Of a DNA stretch of 42,450 nt, positions 40,345-42,450 are shown in pieces. Every line of letters starts with the position of its first letter. The stretch's first letter is position 1. This stretch comes from Bacteroidales bacterium (GTDB lineage: Bacteria; Bacteroidota; Bacteroidia; Bacteroidales; UBA932). The translations under genes and the position numbers were made by a program. A model generated the notes under the pieces. The model saw only the letters and a program-made list of their open reading frames with translations. It was not told the origin of the DNA and made no database searches. The DNA lies in the NCBI GenBank assembly GCA_024683255.1, contig JAIKYL010000144.1:1-42450 (forward strand), read 5' to 3'.

Positions 40345-41313
40345 ATGAAGCAGGTTGTTCTTACCCTATTCTGTGCGCTCCTGGCGCTTTCTCTCTCTGC
40401 GCAGAGTGTGCAGCAGCAGTATATAGAAAAGTATGCCCCCGTGGCGGTGGCGGAAATGCAGCGCAGCGGCGTTCCGGCCAGCATTACCCTGGCCCAGGGC
40501 CTGCTGGAATCCGGTTCCGGACGCTCCACCCTGGCCACCAAGGGCAACAACCACTTCGGCATCAAGTGCCATTCCAAATGGACGGGAGACACCATCCATG
40601 CCGACGACGACCGCAAGAACGAATGTTTCCGCAAGTATAAATCGGCCGATGAGAGCTTCCGGGACCATTCGGACTTCCTGCGCTACAGCGACCGCTACAA
40701 GTTCCTTTTCGAGCTGGAACGGACGGACTACAAGGGCTGGGCATACGGCCTCAAGCAGGCAGGCTATGCCACGGATCCCACTTATGCCTCCAAGCTCATC
40801 AAATACGTGGAGGACTACAATCTTTCCCGTTATGATACCCTTACCCCGGAGGAAGAGGTGGTCCTGCCGGAATCGCCGCTCAAGATAGAAGAAGCAGTGC
40901 TGGTGACCGCCACTTCCGCCGAAGCCGGCAAGATGAAGGCCGACGAACTGTACCGCTTCTCCCTCAGCCGGCAGCTTTATGCCAAGAACGGCGTTCCGTT
41001 CGTGTATGCATCGGCAGGGGAAACCTACCGCTCGCTGGCCAAGTCCTACCACCTTTTCCGCAGCGAAATCCTCCGCTATAACGACGCGAAGAAGGACCGT
41101 TCCCTCACGCCCGGTGAGGTTGTATACCTGCAGCCCAAGAAGAAGAGCGCGCCCGCCGGCCTGGACAAATACATCGTGGCCGAAGACGGGGAAGTGCTCC
41201 GGGATATCTGCCAGCGCTTTGCCCTGCAGGAGAAGGCCGTGCGCAAGATGAACGGCTTTGCCAAGAGCGGCGAGGTGCGGCTGAAGGAAGGCGACGAAAT
41301 CAAACTCCGCTAG
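40345..41313 (+). CDS. Secreted peptidoglycan glucosaminidase with two LysM domains
   Basis: I place the start at 40345 (MKQVVLTLFCALLALSLSAQ), which begins a clear signal peptide; the longer frame upstream is the hairpin read as codons. The protein is 322 residues. The glucosaminidase (GH73-type) domain covers about 20-180, with catalytic glutamate E55 in LAQGLLESGSGRS and the family block KGNNHFGIKCHSKW. Two LysM domains follow (about 213-265, FVYASAGETYRSLAKSYHLFRSEILRYN; about 270-322, YIVAEDGEVLRDICQRFALQEKAVRKMN) for peptidoglycan binding. It is followed four bases later by mltG, another peptidoglycan-cutting enzyme. Confidence 0.93.
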   Translation: MKQVVLTLFCALLALSLSAQSVQQQYIEKYAPVAVAEMQRSGVPASITLAQGLLESGSGRSTLATKGNNHFGIKCHSKWTGDTIHADDDRKNECFRKYKSADESFRDHSDFLRYSDRYKFLFELERTDYKGWAYGLKQAGYATDPTYASKLIKYVEDYNLSRYDTLTPEEEVVLPESPLKIEEAVLVTATSAEAGKMKADELYRFSLSRQLYAKNGVPFVYASAGETYRSLAKSYHLFRSEILRYNDAKKDRSLTPGEVVYLQPKKKSAPAGLDKYIVAEDGEVLRDICQRFALQEKAVRKMNGFAKSGEVRLKEGDEIKLR

Positions 41314-41316
41314 CGT

Positions 41317-42333
41317 ATGAAGAAGGTGCTTGGAAAGCTGCTTATCGGCCTGGCCGTAGTTGCCGCCATCTTTGGCGGCAGGGCGCTGTACAGGGCTTGG
41401 TACGACAGGAAGGCCCCCAATTTCAGCGGGGATCTGGACCTGTACGTGTATCCCTGGATGGATGCCGATGCGGTCCGGGACAGCATAGTGGCTTCCGGCA
41501 TAGTAAAGAATACCGCCAGCCTGGAGCGGGTGCTCAAGGATGTGGATGAGGTGGCCGTGGGGCATTACCGCATAGACGGAACCTGTTCCAGCATGTACGT
41601 GTCCAGGATGCTCCAGAAGGGCTGGCAGACGCCTGTGAATCTTACGCTGTCAGGTTCCATCAAAACCCCGGCCGTGCTGGCCCGCAAGATCGGCGCCCAG
41701 ATGCTTGCCGATTCGGTGGACGTGGCCCGTTTCCTCTATTCCAGGGACTCCCTGGCCCGTTACGGTGTGGAGCCTGCGCAACTTTTCACACTGGTGATTC
41801 CGGACACCTATCAGATGAAATGGACGGATTCCGTGCGGGAAATCATGGATCGCCTGGTGAAAGAAAGCAATGACTGGTGGACAGATGAGCGCCGATCGGC
41901 CGCCAAGGCGCAGGGTCTTACCCTGCAGGAAGTATGCGTGCTGGCTTCCATCGTGGACGGGGAAACCCGCTATGTGCCGGAGCAGCCCAAGATCGCCGGG
42001 GTGTACCTGAACCGCCTCCGCATAGGGATGCCGCTGCAGGCCGATCCCACCATTGCCTTTATCTTTGATTATCAGCTCCGCCGCATCCTGCATTCCCACC
42101 TAGCTGTGGAGTCGCCCTACAATACTTACAAGTATCTCGGCCTTCCCCCCGGGCCCATCTCCTGCCCACCCAAGAGCTGCCTGGAGGCCGTCCTGCACCC
42201 GGATTCGCACAATTACCTGTATTTCTGCGCGGATCCTTCCTTTAACGGATCACACCGTTTCGCCGCCTCTTACACGGAGCATCTTGCCAACGCCCGCGCG
42301 TACCAGCGTGCCCTGAACGAACGAAACAAGTAA
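41317..42333 (+). CDS. mltG: Endolytic murein transglycosylase MltG
   Basis: A 338-residue YceG-family protein. One N-terminal membrane helix (about 7-22) anchors a periplasmic domain. The catalytic block is LASIVDGETRYVPEQPKIAGVYLNRL (about 208-233), followed by GMPLQADPT and the strongly conserved SPYNTYKYLGLPPGPISCPPKSCLEAVLHPDSHNYLYFCADPSFNGSHRFAASYTEH. The usual SIVEKET reads SIVDGET here, with the glutamate of ET retained. MltG cuts nascent glycan strands and limits chain length. The C-terminus, RAYQRALNERNK, is typical. Confidence 0.95.
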   Translation: MKKVLGKLLIGLAVVAAIFGGRALYRAWYDRKAPNFSGDLDLYVYPWMDADAVRDSIVASGIVKNTASLERVLKDVDEVAVGHYRIDGTCSSMYVSRMLQKGWQTPVNLTLSGSIKTPAVLARKIGAQMLADSVDVARFLYSRDSLARYGVEPAQLFTLVIPDTYQMKWTDSVREIMDRLVKESNDWWTDERRSAAKAQGLTLQEVCVLASIVDGETRYVPEQPKIAGVYLNRLRIGMPLQADPTIAFIFDYQLRRILHSHLAVESPYNTYKYLGLPPGPISCPPKSCLEAVLHPDSHNYLYFCADPSFNGSHRFAASYTEHLANARAYQRALNERNK

Positions 42334-42337
42334 GACC

Positions 42338-42450
42338 ATGGACTTGAGCTTTCCCCAATACAGTGAAGAAGGGCAGCAGTTAATCCTGCGGGCCCGCTCC
42401 GCCGCCGCCGAAGCCCTTAAGGAAAAGGTCCGGCACGACGGAACTCCCTT
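42338..42450 (+). CDS. Probable RelA/SpoT-type (p)ppGpp enzyme, N-terminus only
   Basis: Only the first 37 codons are inside the window: MDLSFPQYSEEGQQLILRAR, then a helical stretch and KVRHDGTP. An N-terminal pattern of this kind before an HD domain resembles Bacteroidota RelA/SpoT homologues, but no catalytic motif is visible yet. It begins four bases after the mltG stop, so it is probably in the same transcript. The assignment is tentative. Confidence 0.4.
   Translation, partial: MDLSFPQYSEEGQQLILRARSAAAEALKEKVRHDGTP

Overview
This window is a chromosomal segment of a GC-rich member of the Bacteroidota, most likely order Bacteroidales. The grounds are as follows. The primary sigma factor is the short 286-residue form. 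At least eight upstream regions carry the phylum's -7 element TAnnTTTG, several with a -33 TTTG/TTG 19-20 bases upstream, and Shine-Dalgarno sequences are not prominent. Gene content also fits: fused hisIE, bifunctional hisB, YycJ-type hydrolase, WG-repeat and TPR secreted proteins. Nearly everything is housekeeping. I see no phage, insertion sequence, CRISPR array or antibiotic island.

Layout, left to right. 1-2760: the end of a secreted protein of unknown function, then, leftward, dnaN and a DEDDh exonuclease. 2833-10062: a complete leftward histidine operon, hisG-D-C-B-H-A-F-IE, preceded by a promoter, a 17-codon leader peptide with four consecutive His codons and an intrinsic terminator, i.e. 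a classical attenuator. 10270-14381: rightward HtrA protease, sigma factor, arginyl-tRNA synthetase. 14465-19653: leftward ABC exporter, VanZ-like protein and a large secreted amidase. 19716-23512: a leftward M28 peptidase and a divergent rightward TPR protein plus YycJ-type hydrolase. 23509-28420: leftward operon queD-queE-prsW-recQ-MATE. 28761-28833: tRNA-Thr(CGU), leftward. 28985-42450: a rightward run with flavoprotein, FKBP, PnuC, BadF-type kinase, RecR, GltD-like oxidoreductase, QueC, CorA, WG-repeat protein, ribosomal S1, RNase Z, glucosaminidase with LysM, MltG and the start of a probable RelA/SpoT enzyme.

Functional themes: de novo histidine synthesis under attenuation; queuosine precursor synthesis split over two loci (queD/queE leftward, queC rightward); core replication, transcription and translation (dnaN, sigma, argS, rpsA, tRNA); DNA repair (recQ, recR); and envelope and peptidoglycan turnover (amidase, glucosaminidase, MltG, ABC exporter, HtrA).

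The most unusual content is non-coding. Three long perfect or near-perfect hairpins (5154-5219, 14387-14456, 40259-40323) have unrelated stems but share a loop core, CGCGAA-N7-GCCGATGC in two and a shortened version in the third. One lies in frame inside hisH and adds about 22 residues to the enzyme. A second family of 62-64 base double-hairpin repeats occupies intergenic spaces near dnaN, hisG, htrA and (tail only) pnuC. The heptamer GGCCGAT is strongly over-represented across the window, and its last six bases appear in the hairpin loops.
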